IMG/VR virus record: IMGVR_UViG_3300021475_000001
Coordinates: 47,040-111,039 of that record
Origin: a virus
DNA length: 64,000 nucleotides
Reading direction: 5' to 3' (one strand)
Shown: one piece after another, positions 24,039 to 32,700 of the stretch
Layout: each line of letters starts with the position of its first letter
Numbering within the stretch: position 1 is the stretch's first letter
The notes under the pieces: generated by a model
What the model was told of the DNA's origin: nothing
The model's input: the letters and a program-made list of their open reading frames with translations, nothing else
The model's database searches: none
Program-made: the position numbers and the translations under genes

Positions 24039-25321
24039 TGCCCGAAACATTCATTCTGGTTGGTGACGCTGGCACTCGTCTAAAGGATTTAGACGATAAC
24101 ACGTTTAATGTCTGTGTCACGTCACCACCCTATTACGGCTTACGTGACTACGGTACTTCTGGTGACTGGACAGGTGGTAGTGATCCCAATTGCCAGCATG
24201 TACGCAATCAACACGCCAAGCAACCACAAGGTATACAGGGTCGCATCTCGCATGAAGACGCGCTGCGCGAAGCGCAGCGTCTCGGTGCGACACCCCCACC
24301 GGAGTTACACAATCGCTACCCGACCGCCGGTCGACCAATTGGTGACGGTCGCTTTGTCTGTGAGTTGTGTGGTGCCGAGAAGATCGATCATCAAATCGGA
24401 CTGGAAGTTACACCAGATGAGTATATTGAACGAATGGTGGAAATTTGTCGTGAAGTGATGCGGGTACTGCGTCCTGATGGTGTGTTCTTTCTTAATATTG
24501 GTGACAGTTACGCCAGTCGTCCTGCTGGTAATATAACACCATCTGGGCTTATTCAAAACCAACCGAAACGATTGTCGGGTAGAGAAATTGCCTACCCGTA
24601 TAATTATAAATCATTTGGTGACATAAAGCCCAAGAACCTGTTGATGATGCCATCACGTGTCGCCATTGCGTTGCAAGCTGAGGGTTGGTACTTACGCTCG
24701 GAAATCATCTGGGCCAAGACCAGTGCCATGCCGGAACGTGTCGAGGATCGACCGACAGTTGCTCACGAAAAGATTTTCTTATTGACCAAGAGTCCCAACT
24801 ACTTTTTTGATGGCTACGCTGTCGAGGACTACTCGGTATCGACATCTGGTGCGGGTAATGGTTATGAACGTCCGCAAAGACAGCACAAGTCTTCTGGTAA
24901 TTCTGAACATTGGTCTGATATTGGTGGTTTTCGTAATATGCGTTCTGTATGGTGGTTAGGGCCGGAAGTGTCACCTGACTTTCACTTTGCCACTTTCCCG
25001 ACTGAAGTGCCGAGACGCGCTATACTTTCGGGTCTAGGACGTGCGGGTGTTTGTGCCAAATGTGGCACACCATGGCGAAGTGTTAAAGGCAAAAACTGGG
25101 CACCGACTTGTTCATGCGGTAGTGCTAAACCAGTTGGCGGTATGGTGCTTGATCCCTTTCTTGGTTCTGGTACTACTGCGATGGTGGCTAACTCACTGGG
25201 TCATGATTGTGTCGGTATCGAGTTAAGTCCTGACAATGCGCTACAAGCGCGACAGCGCATTCTTGGTGATGGACGCTTACATAATCAGGTGACACTCAAC
25301 GATCTGGAGATGAGACTATGA
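24038..25321 (+). CDS. DNA methyltransferase, TSPPYY (beta-class) type
   Basis: This protein of about 427 residues has the catalytic motif TSPPYYGLRDYG near residue 28 and the SAM motif LDPFLGSGTT near 371. This is the beta-class order of N4-cytosine and N6-adenine enzymes. Two zinc-type CxxC elements are visible (FVCELCGAEK near 108; VCAKCGTPW, TCSCGS near 335-358). No nuclease partner is adjacent, so it is an orphan phage methylase. The ATG overlapping the previous stop (TGATG) is chosen. Confidence 0.9.
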   Translation: MPETFILVGDAGTRLKDLDDNTFNVCVTSPPYYGLRDYGTSGDWTGGSDPNCQHVRNQHAKQPQGIQGRISHEDALREAQRLGATPPPELHNRYPTAGRPIGDGRFVCELCGAEKIDHQIGLEVTPDEYIERMVEICREVMRVLRPDGVFFLNIGDSYASRPAGNITPSGLIQNQPKRLSGREIAYPYNYKSFGDIKPKNLLMMPSRVAIALQAEGWYLRSEIIWAKTSAMPERVEDRPTVAHEKIFLLTKSPNYFFDGYAVEDYSVSTSGAGNGYERPQRQHKSSGNSEHWSDIGGFRNMRSVWWLGPEVSPDFHFATFPTEVPRRAILSGLGRAGVCAKCGTPWRSVKGKNWAPTCSCGSAKPVGGMVLDPFLGSGTTAMVANSLGHDCVGIELSPDNALQARQRILGDGRLHNQVTLNDLEMRL

Positions 25322-25563
25322 CTGATCTACCACGCTACAAGTCACACAAGATTGTCGAAGCCGCACCAATCACTTCGATCAGTCGTAATCCAGCCTGGGT
25401 GGAAGTCAAGGTTGGTATGCAATACAGTACCTTTGAAGTTCCACCAGACTTCTTCAGTCGTGGTTTGCCAAGTCAGGATGACTATTTTGTGCGTTACGAA
25501 GACGGTTATCTGTCGTGGTCACCAAAGAAGGCTTTCGAAGAAGGCTACATTCGGGTGATGTGA
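25318..25563 (+). CDS. Conserved-type phage protein (LPRYKSHKIVEA motif)
   Basis: This 81-residue protein begins with LPRYKSHKIVEAAPI and ends YLSWSPKKAFEEGY, the pattern of a small family very common in phages and prophages. Function not known. It is translationally coupled to the methyltransferase. Confidence 0.75.
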   Translation: MTDLPRYKSHKIVEAAPITSISRNPAWVEVKVGMQYSTFEVPPDFFSRGLPSQDDYFVRYEDGYLSWSPKKAFEEGYIRVM

Positions 25564-25564
25564 C

Positions 25565-25735
25565 ATGTGCGCGTTTTGCTATGGGATGCGCTCGGCGCTG
25601 TGGCGGATGGTACGACAGGGCCGATACCCGTATTCTAGACCGGAGAAACAACCAACACCAGTGTCACCTACCAAGAACAAATCCACCACGATACAGTCGC
25701 AACAGCGACACGTGACTTTTACAAAGCAGCAATAA
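25565..25735 (+). CDS. 56-residue basic protein
   Basis: A frame starting one base after the previous stop encodes MCAFCYGMRSALWRMVRQG and a Thr/Gln/Lys-rich tail ending TFTKQQ. The CAFC pair and basic content suggest a small nucleic-acid-binding protein. The ribosome site (GGGTG) is weak. Confidence 0.45.
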   Translation: MCAFCYGMRSALWRMVRQGRYPYSRPEKQPTPVSPTKNKSTTIQSQQRHVTFTKQQ

Positions 25736-25782
25736 AAAAGCCACGGTTTTGTGCTTGATTTTCTGATATCGGTCCGCTACAT

Positions 25783-25803
25783 AACGCGCCGGTGCGCGTT
25801 TTA
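25783..25803 (+). terminator. Short intrinsic terminator
   Basis: AACGCGC pairs with GCGCGTT around CGGT and is followed by two further T residues. It would end the glycanase-methyltransferase operon. Confidence 0.6.
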
Positions 25804-25884
25804 CATGTAGTGAAATCTTGACTAGTCGATGAAAATCGACTTCGAGGTGAGACAAGCCCTCGCTGAGAATGCGCAGAAAGTACC

Positions 25885-25993
25885 AAAGAGGGTGGAAATC
25901 GGCTCAGCCGCCAAGGCCAAGTCTGCCCGACATTACAGGGCTTTGGCCCCGACTGGGGTCGGTACAGCGGTCACGTTCTCCACCCTCTTTTTA
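25885..25993 (+). ncRNA. Candidate multi-branched small RNA with its own terminator
   Basis: A 12-bp closing stem (AAAGAGGGTGGA at 25885-25896 with TCCACCCTCTTT at 25979-25990) surrounds about 80 nt that fold into further helices. These are GGCT/AGCC-type near 25901; GGCCAA/TTGGCC (25915-25920 with 25943-25948) continuing into GCCC/GGGC; and CCGAC/GTCGG near 25949-25962. The 3' arm runs into TTTTT, as in an intrinsic terminator. There is no reading frame. It could be a small regulatory RNA or an elaborate terminator; the branched interior favours an RNA with a function. Confidence 0.5.
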
Positions 25994-25995
25994 CT

Positions 25996-26070
25996 TTGAC
26001 ACTCTCCGGGTATGGCACTCTCTGGGCGGATGGTTCACTTCCGGTCTTTGGTACTCTCTTGCTTCATGGT
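25996..26070 (-). repeat. Alternating repeat array 6, inverted (about 4 units)
   Basis: Here the units are on the minus strand: TGGCACTCTC, TGGTTCACTT and TGGTACTCTC spaced exactly 18 nt apart, plus a degenerate one. They overlap the 3' end of a leftward gene. This is the only inverted array, and it is the only one next to leftward genes. Confidence 0.75.
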
Positions 26071-26211
26071 CTTTTCTTGGTGTCGGAGGAGCGTGCTTTC
26101 CTTTAGATTGAATGCCTTGCACATTACCGATAACGGGATGTCATAGGCATCGTTAAAATGGATGATAAGTGTCACTTTCTCTTGTAGACTTAGTTGGCGC
26201 TGGGACATCAT
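26035..26211 (-). CDS. Small HTH-like protein
   Basis: The ATG at 26211 overlaps the upstream stop (ATGA), giving 58 residues (starts MMSQRQLSLQEKVTLIIHF). The segment PLSVMCKAFNLKESTLLRHQ looks like a helix-turn-helix of the homeodomain-like transposase type. The C-terminal codons lie in repeat sequence. Short, so the call is tentative. Confidence 0.5.
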   Translation of the reverse strand: MMSQRQLSLQEKVTLIIHFNDAYDIPLSVMCKAFNLKESTLLRHQEKTMKQESTKDRK

Positions 26212-26435
26212 GGCCTCTGACTTATTGCTTTGCAGCGTACATAATGGTGATAGGCGTCCTGGTGTATTTGACGATTTTGCGCGTCGGCAGCAAGACCTTC
26301 TACAATGATTGCCATGAGACAACCCGTGGTAAATGCCAGTTGTGGTGATATGTCACTGGGTTCTAAGATCGGGTAAATGGGCTTCAGTTTGTCTAAGCAC
26401 TCGTTGAGTATTGTCCTTACTTCTTCGTTGGTCAC
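26208..26435 (-). CDS. Small hypothetical protein
   Basis: This 75-residue helical protein starts MTNEEVRTILNECLDKLKPI. It is coupled to both neighbours by overlap or contact. Not recognised. Confidence 0.55.
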   Translation of the reverse strand: MTNEEVRTILNECLDKLKPIYPILEPSDISPQLAFTTGCLMAIIVEGLAADAQNRQIHQDAYHHYVRCKAISQRP

Positions 26436-27440
26436 CTAATTTCTCCCTTTGACGTTGGTTTGACGATGAATGGTTTCACCACTGCCGCGCATAAATGGTG
26501 CGACAATCCAATGTTTGTCACCGCGCCGGTTCAGATAGCTTGATACCATGTGAACACGTGGTGACTTGCGTGTGTAGCCGAGTGGCATTCCACGTTTATG
26601 CTCACGTTCTACCGGGTCCAGATACAAGGTCACCAGTGTATGATCCAGCCGTGGTATCTTGCGTTGCTTGACACGTTGCTTGTTGAGACGTGTCATAGAG
26701 ACTGGTGTATAATCGACTATCTTACGACTGGAAGTAAGCAGTAGCAGACACGCCCACATTTGAATATATTCGCCGTAAACATCGGACATGGCATTAGCAA
26801 GACCTTCTTCGCCTTGTCTCTTGAGCAGGTGAATTAGATGCTCTACGGCCCAATCACCTTCCGGCTTGTGTTCTGCCGTTCGCCAGATTTCGAGATAGGC
26901 TTGTTGCTGTACTGGATTGTTTATCCATTGTTTAGCTACATTGCCTTCAAGAACACCAGTTTCGCGATAAGGGGATTGTTTGAACCGACTATCCAGATCG
27001 AAGAACGGTGCAAAGGCACCAATGTTGGGTGTCGGATCGTGTAGTGCCGACCAAACCCAAATGGCTTGACCTTTACGCCCGTTGCTGTCGCATTCCAGAA
27101 GAAAGCCGACACGATCTGGTAGTGGACGATCTGCCCCAATGTAACCTTCGAAACGTCGTCGTAGTTCTTCACGTCCAGTTTCGTCCCATTCCACCCAAAG
27201 CTTGGTGTAGGGAATGCGACAGTTCAGCATGGCTTCAAGCATAACCTTAGGTCGACCAAGCGTCAATTCTACTGCCGTGTTGATTGCATTTTTGTCAAAC
27301 AGAAAGCGTGGTGTTCCGACAAGACGATCTGTCAGTTCGCTGTAGATGCTTAGCGCTTTTGGCGGCAGCCAATTTGACGCGCGTGTCTCGGTTTTGCTTT
27401 TTATGTTTCTTGCCATCTCGGCAAGTCCATCCATGAGATA
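26436..27440 (-). CDS. Hypothetical phage protein, about 334 residues
   Basis: A GTG start at 27440 with AAGGA 8 nt upstream is preferred over a longer frame that would overlap the membrane gene at 27455. The protein reads LPPKALSIYSELTDRLVG, later KLWVEWDE and VGFLLECDSNGRKGQAIWVW, with a basic C-terminus. Similar long unknown proteins occur in phages of alphaproteobacteria. No catalytic motif was recognised. Confidence 0.6.
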   Translation of the reverse strand, partial: YLMDGLAEMARNIKSKTETRASNWLPPKALSIYSELTDRLVGTPRFLFDKNAINTAVELTLGRPKVMLEAMLNCRIPYTKLWVEWDETGREELRRRFEGYIGADRPLPDRVGFLLECDSNGRKGQAIWVWSALHDPTPNIGAFAPFFDLDSRFKQSPYRETGVLEGNVAKQWINNPVQQQAYLEIWRTAEHKPEGDWAVEHLIHLLKRQGEEGLANAMSDVYGEYIQMWACLLLLTSSRKIVDYTPVSMTRLNKQRVKQRKIPRLDHTLVTLYLDPVEREHKRGMPLGYTRKSPRVHMVSSYLNRRGDKHWIVAPFMRGSGETIHRQTNVKGRN

Positions 27441-27454
27441 CACGGAGTTATTCC

Positions 27455-27583
27455 TTAGTGACAGACAATGGCGACTATGATTAAAATGAAAATTATCCAG
27501 CCGATACAGCCGAGCACACGTCCTACCCATGGCACCAGATGTAGTACCAGGATAAACAGTAGCAGTGCGATTAAAACGTGCAT
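27455..27583 (-). CDS. 42-residue two-segment membrane protein
   Basis: The frame encodes MHVLIALLLFILVLHLVPWV, a short basic turn (GRVLG) and IGWIIFILIIVAIVCH: two membrane helices. It is the first gene after the leftward promoter at 27606, with ACAGG before its ATG. Its shape resembles small holin-like or superinfection proteins; the role is not shown. Confidence 0.6.
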   Translation of the reverse strand: MHVLIALLLFILVLHLVPWVGRVLGCIGWIIFILIIVAIVCH

Positions 27584-27605
27584 TGGAACCTGTGAGTTGA
27601 GTTAT

Positions 27606-27635
27606 ATTATAGTGTCACTGACAGTTGAATGTCAA
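27606..27635 (-). promoter_or_regulatory. Perfect-consensus leftward sigma70 promoter with operator
   Basis: On the minus strand TTGACA (27630-27635) and TATAAT (27606-27611), both perfect, are 18 nt apart. TGTCA-C-TGACA (27613-27623) fills the spacer and ATGTCA-A-TGATAT (27629-27641) covers the -35, so a bound repressor would block it. It faces away from the XRE regulator gene. Confidence 0.8.
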
Positions 27636-27649
27636 TGATATTGTACGAC

Positions 27650-27680
27650 TTGACAATTACTGTTCGCAGTGTCATATAAA
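27650..27680 (+). promoter_or_regulatory. Rightward promoter giving a leaderless regulator mRNA
   Basis: TTGACA (27650-27655) is followed 17 nt later by CATATA, within CATATAAA (27673-27680). The expected first base of the RNA falls at or within two bases of the ATG at 27686, and there is no ribosome site. This is like the lambda cI transcript from PRM. Confidence 0.6.
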
Positions 27681-27685
27681 CACCC

Positions 27686-27934
27686 ATGAATGACATAATC
27701 GAAGACATCAAGGATTACCGTTTAATGCTTGGCCTGTCCCAAGTGGATTTTGCCGAGCGTTTTGGTCTTCCTGTGCAAACTTACGTGCAGTGGGAACGCC
27801 GCCGCCGTGAACCCGAAATGTCGGCAAAGGTGTTGCTGTCACTGATCATCAATTCACCAGACGCGGTGATGAAGACTGTTCGTCGCAACACACGTCGCGA
27901 GATGGCGGGTGTCATGGCGGGCGCGTCCATCTAG
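27686..27934 (+). CDS. XRE-family regulator, repressor candidate
   Basis: This 82-residue protein is a compact Cro/cI-type helix-turn-helix: IKDYRLMLGLSQVDFAERFG, then LPVQTYVQWERRRREP, with SQVDFAERFG as the first helix pair and VQTYVQWERR as recognition helix. It has no dimerisation domain beyond a short helical tail. Its own promoter, the leaderless start and the opposed operator-bearing promoter suggest it controls the leftward operon and perhaps all TGTCA-N-TGACA sites. Confidence 0.8.
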   Translation: MNDIIEDIKDYRLMLGLSQVDFAERFGLPVQTYVQWERRRREPEMSAKVLLSLIINSPDAVMKTVRRNTRREMAGVMAGASI

Positions 27935-28182
27935 AGAGTTGCGCGGCGCGCTTTTGGCGCACGTGTTTTCGCATCCTTGATGGATGCATCCAGCATATCC
28001 GCTGATTGTTCAAGCACCTCGGCAGCAAACTTCCACAAATCTGGATGATGACCGTGAAGCTCGGTGTATTCCAGAATTACACCGACACCATTCTCCGCGT
28101 TTTTTCGATAGTTGCGTGCCGTGATACGCATGATCATTGGCACGTCTTCGATGTTTAGCGCGGTGACCAGACCGAAACTCAT
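27931..28182 (-). CDS. Small hypothetical protein
   Basis: This 83-residue protein starts MSFGLVTALNIEDVPMIMRI and ends with a basic tail (KTRAPKARRATL). It converges with the XRE gene (4-nt overlap) and is coupled to the next gene upstream. Not recognised. Confidence 0.55.
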   Translation of the reverse strand: MSFGLVTALNIEDVPMIMRITARNYRKNAENGVGVILEYTELHGHHPDLWKFAAEVLEQSADMLDASIKDAKTRAPKARRATL

Positions 28183-28580
28183 TTCTCTCTCCTACTAAGA
28201 AGATTTTCGTACCGTTCTATAAGCCGCTTTCGTGTCGGATCGCGTAGGGATGGGAGTTTACGTTTGTGTAAACTGCCAAGTCCGGCGTGGTACATCGTGG
28301 CCCAGACTTCGCCGTAGGCTTCGTGACGATCATCGTCCAGTACGGCATCTTTGAAGTTTGGGTAGTCGATATCGAGAACGTTCTGGATCAGCGCCGCTGC
28401 CACTGTTGCCTTTGGTACACTGGCACGATAGAGATAGTCACGCGCTAGCGTGACGATCACTTTGGCATCTGGTATCAGCTTCTCAATGTCACCGTGAAAA
28501 CGCGACCGTACCAACAGATTGCCGGAATGAGTCTCGTCTTTCACGATGGAATAGAAGCCTTTTGTCGTATAAACCCACAT
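28179..28580 (-). CDS. Conserved-type phage protein (MWVYTTKGFYSIV motif)
   Basis: The start at 28580 has AGGA 9 nt upstream and gives MWVYTTKGFYSIVKD, the usual beginning of a small family found in many phages. The rest includes LLVRSRFHGDIEKL and IDYPNFKDAV, also typical. About 133 residues. Function unknown. Confidence 0.7.
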   Translation of the reverse strand: MWVYTTKGFYSIVKDETHSGNLLVRSRFHGDIEKLIPDAKVIVTLARDYLYRASVPKATVAAALIQNVLDIDYPNFKDAVLDDDRHEAYGEVWATMYHAGLGSLHKRKLPSLRDPTRKRLIERYENLLSRREK

Positions 28581-28637
28581 TTGGAATTCCTGTCTTTCTC
28601 TTGAGTTATTCCATAACTGTTTTTTAGTCCGTCGTAC

Positions 28638-28666
28638 TTTATATCTCACTGAGCCTGGGAAGTCAA
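28638..28666 (-). promoter_or_regulatory. Leftward sigma70-like promoter
   Basis: On the minus strand TTGACT (28661-28666) and TATAAA (28638-28643) are 17 nt apart, ahead of the gene at 28580. Confidence 0.65.
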
Positions 28667-28689
28667 GTGGTTTACCACAAACTTTGCTG

Positions 28690-28718
28690 TTGACAAAATA
28701 CGTTCAATGACATTATAT
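28690..28718 (+). promoter_or_regulatory. Rightward sigma70-like promoter for the late-side genes
   Basis: TTGACA (28690-28695) and TTATAT (28713-28718) are 17 nt apart. TCAATGACATT within the spacer looks like an operator half-site. It is divergent from the promoter at 28638. Confidence 0.65.
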
Positions 28719-28747
28719 GCGCATCTAGTCAGAACGAGGACATTAAA

Positions 28748-29062
28748 ATGTCGATGGTGTGGAAAGCCAAGCATCCTCAGGCAGACCCTGAGATGATGGG
28801 CTATATTCCGATGTTTCTAAATGATAAAGACCCGCGCTCTGCGCGTGAACAACTTGACTTGGCTTATGGACACGGCGGTGGTTGGCGACCCTTTAAAGGG
28901 TTCACCATGCTGTCGAATGGCAATATGCAGTATCCTGGTGATCCGCCGACGCAGTTGTTATTTGAGTCAAAAATGCGTAATGAAGTCATTCGGTTTTATG
29001 ATTGCTCTTGGGTAGCAATTATTCAGCCGGATGGTTCATTTGAAGTGTGTAGAATGGACTGA
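28748..29062 (+). CDS. Conserved-type phage protein (GYIPMFLNDKDPRSA motif)
   Basis: This 104-residue protein has the pattern MGYIPMFLNDKDPRSAREQL followed by YGHGGGWRPFKGF and YPGDPP. From memory this marks a small family frequent in phages of alphaproteobacteria. Function unknown. It is the first gene after the promoter at 28690. Confidence 0.7.
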   Translation: MSMVWKAKHPQADPEMMGYIPMFLNDKDPRSAREQLDLAYGHGGGWRPFKGFTMLSNGNMQYPGDPPTQLLFESKMRNEVIRFYDCSWVAIIQPDGSFEVCRMD

Positions 29063-29066
29063 TTAT

Positions 29067-29294
29067 ATGGAACACACACCAGAACAACATGATATAATTC
29101 GGCGTATCGGTGAAGCTACCGCGCGTTTTGACGAGGCGGCTGAAGCGCAAGTAGCGGCTGAAGCTGAGGTCGGGCGCGATCTAATCGACATTGCAACAAA
29201 GATGATCGCCGCGATTAACCGGACGGGTGAACTTGTCCGGCTTAACCGGATATGTGGTGATCTGTTTCGCGAGTATCTTGACACACTACGCTGA
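29067..29294 (+). CDS. Small helical protein
   Basis: From the ATG at 29067 the product has 75 residues (starts MEHTPEQHDIIRRIGEATA), almost wholly helical with an Ala/Glu-rich middle. Not recognised. Confidence 0.55.
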   Translation: MEHTPEQHDIIRRIGEATARFDEAAEAQVAAEAEVGRDLIDIATKMIAAINRTGELVRLNRICGDLFREYLDTLR

Positions 29295-29312
29295 AGGTCT
29301 GCCATTGACCAA

Positions 29313-29510
29313 AGATCGAGAGAGTACCATAAGGTTAGAGTGAGCCAAACACTACGAGAGTACCACGCCTGCGGCGCGAACCACTCTATTGGAGAGTACC
29401 AAAATCTCAGCGTGAACCATTAGTTAAGAGAGTACCATGATCTTTGCGTGAATCAAGAGATCCGAGAAGTACCATGATCTGTGAATGAGCCATAGATGCG
29501 GAGAGTACCA
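29313..29510 (+). repeat. Alternating 18-nt repeat array 7 (11 units), merging with a gene start
   Basis: Eleven units alternate A and B at 18-19 nt. The last A unit (GGAGAGTACCA) is followed immediately by ATG, so its GGAG acts as ribosome site for the gene at 29511. Confidence 0.9.
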
Positions 29511-29693
29511 ATGTGGGACGAGCGTATGTCACCACTAGCCGATTTTCTGGTAATACCACTTCGTTGTCGGCTGGGATGGCATCATTGGGTTCGCTTCTCG
29601 CGTGTCAACGACATTTGTATTTGGCGTTGCCGTCGTTGTCACAAGACGGTTGAAGTCCATGATCCGGTTTACCGGAAATTGCGCCGACAGTAG
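29511..29693 (+). CDS. Small zinc-ribbon-like protein
   Basis: The ATG at 29511 is preferred because GGAG lies 7 nt upstream. The 60-residue product has RCRLGWHHW and IWRCRRCHKTVEVH, a CxxC plus His pattern that may bind zinc. It is basic and may bind nucleic acid. Confidence 0.6.
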   Translation: MWDERMSPLADFLVIPLRCRLGWHHWVRFSRVNDICIWRCRRCHKTVEVHDPVYRKLRRQ

Positions 29694-29765
29694 AAATCGC
29701 TATGCTTGGAACAGTCATCGTGATAGTAGAAAGAACATCTACACTTCCAGACGTGAGGGGAAGTC

Positions 29766-32700
29766 GTGACGTTCTTACACACGATCAACACCGCTGGAAG
29801 AAAGGTGTTCTTTCACTTTCACGATGCGTCCAAGACAAAACGCGTTCACGATGCACCGGTATGGAAGGAAGAAGAACACCCGCGCGCTAAGTCTGGACAA
29901 TTTGTCAAGGGTGCTGGTGTACATCCCAGTGAAAAGCCACAGGCAGCACCGGGTGCTGTGGTTGTCAATCCTGTTGCACTGGCACTAAAAGAACACGGAT
30001 ACGAGAAGATAAAGAGTAAAAAAGGTACCAATCTATATCACCATCCATTGTCTGGTCATCAAGTCGAAGTTCATGCCGCCTCTACGGGTCAGAAGTGGCT
30101 GACAGGCTGGACGCATTCTGAGGGTGGTACTGGTAGCGGTGCCGGTAAGCTATCCAAGCATCTGGCTGGTATCAATCACGGCGCACCGCCAAGCGGTCCG
30201 CCAGGTATTCTGCCTGAACTCTCCAAGCAGATGGGACTTGTGCCCAAGCCGACACCGACACCACCTCCTACACCAACAGCCACCGCAGCGGTACATCCTA
30301 AGCCGCAGATTCACGCCAAGATGACAGAGTTGGGATTTAAGCCCGCTTTTTCTGGTCCCAATACCACAACTTACACCAGTCCAACCAAGGGTAAAGTCAT
30401 TCTAAAGAATGACACACCGGCAACTGGTATTGATAAGGGTAAGTTGAACTGGTCATACACACCACCTACTGGCCCGTCTATTTCTGGTCATGGGGTGATG
30501 AGTGGTAATCTAGCTAGTACTATTGCTTCTAAGAAATCTGCGTGGGAAAGTGAAACACCTAGCACAAGTGTCATCGGACCTAAGGGCATCGAGAAGGTAC
30601 TGCCGAATAAGGAAGTTGTGAACGGCACCACGATCTACGCTAACCCAGATGGATCCGAGTCAGTTGCCATTAAACCAGATGGCACTTGGAAGATATGGCA
30701 GGGTGAGAAGGTCATGGCCTACGGGTCTGGCCAGGAGGGACTTAACAGTGAGTTTGAACACCTTCACCCGCGTGGTGAAGGCGGCAAGTTCATCGCCAAA
30801 CCAAAGCCAGCGGGAGTGAGTGAAGCAGATCACAAGACACTGACCGATGCTGGTTACGAGTTTGTTGGACCGGCACCTTGGGCGTTTCAGGGTGCCGCTG
30901 GTGACATATCTGTTTACGGTAAACCAGACGGCTCGGTTATCTTAGCAAAACCTGCTACTGAAGCTGGGGGTCAATCTACTATTTTCCCAGTATATCCAAA
31001 GATTTTAGAAAGTCCTGATGAGGAAAATTACAAAGATTTGGCGAAGATGCTGGGGACGGCACCAAAGCCAGGTGAAGTACCGACTGGTGTTGCTGATCCA
31101 TATGCATCTTCTGTGGCGTCAGACATAAAAGAGAATATGGATAAACTCGATCAAGCAGAATTTCATGAGATGTTGAGCAACAATGGGTTTGTGCCTGTTA
31201 CGGATATGACAGGTCATACGAAGTTTAAGAAAGGGAATGATTACGTCTATGTTTCTAAGGAGGATGGAATAGGTGCGCATTGGCAAATTTCTACTCCCAA
31301 TAACACATTTAATAAAGAAGGTTACGGCATCAACGAACTTTATGATGCACTGGGACTAAATCCAGCAACATCAAACTATCAGCCACCATCGACAGGTTTA
31401 ATGGGAGCATGGCAAGTTCCGATTGAAGTCTCTAACGGACCAAAAGATTTGGGGGACTATTCGTTTGCCCATCCGGGGTTCCCGGAAGAACCAGCGAATC
31501 AGTACGAATTTCCTGATGGTACAAAATTAGTCACCAGTAAAGAATCTGACAAATATGAGTTTATTGATCCTGAGTATAAGACAATTGCTCATGGTAATGG
31601 GCAGCAAGGTCTTGACAATGACGCCTATAATCTTGGCTTGACAGGTAGTCCGCCAGCGACAGTTCCGCCACCGCCTCCGCCATCAACGGGAGCCTCTAAT
31701 CTTCAGCAGTCGTTGATGAGTATTGCTAGTCCGTTGAAGAGTGACGGTTTTACTATAACACCAGGATTTGATCCTGATGCGATAGTGGGTGTCTTGAATA
31801 ATGATCCTGACAAGATCAAGATGGCGTTTACTTATAATCATGACACTCAGAAAGGACTTGTGTCGTGGCAACTGCCTGGTGGACAGCCAGGTGATAGTGA
31901 AACATTTACGGGTAATGCCGCTAAATTTTACAACTATGTGAAAACCAAGTTTGATGAGGTTAAAATCTCGGCGCAAAGTTCACCAATCAAGGCCGAACAC
32001 TTCAGTAAGAGTACTTTTATACCTACCGAGTTGAATGGTGTTAAGTTTGACAGTTGGACACCACCAGCCAATTGGGCTGATGTCGAAGGACAGAATCCGC
32101 ACATTCAAGAACCGCCGATGACCGCGACACCAAATAAGAAGATCAGTTGTGGTTTGTTGATTGAAGAGCCTGATGGACGTGTCTGGATCGTCAAGCCAAC
32201 AAATTCTTTTGGTGGCTACAATTACACTTTCCCAAAGGGTGGGCAGGAGCCGGGTCAGTCACTGCAAACGACAGCGATCAAAGAGGCGTGGGAAGAGAGT
32301 GGTCTGAAAGCCGAAATCACCGGCTTTGCTGGTGATTATCTGGGTGACACTAGTATCACGCGCTACTACCATGCAAAACGTACTGGTGGTACACCAAAAG
32401 ATTATGACACTGGTGAGACTGAGGGAGTGTCACTCATTCCCAAAGAGGAACTGGGTCAGTATCTGAATAAGGCACGTGATCTACAGATTGCCAAGGACCA
32501 CTTCTCGCCAAAGGCTGTTGGTCATTCGTTACATATGAGTGATCTTACCAAGATTTCTGATAAGAAGGGTAGTAATCCTGGTGGTATATACGAAAATCTG
32601 GAAGGTAAGAAATACTATGTAAAGCATCTCAAAACAGCACAACATGTGGCTAACGAACTACTCGCCGCCGATCTTCTGGCAAAGGGTGGTGGCGGTACGT

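Noticed and set aside
29702-29890. 62-codon frame before the giant ART gene
   Set aside because: It overlaps the well-supported GTG start at 29766 in another frame and has no recognisable content.
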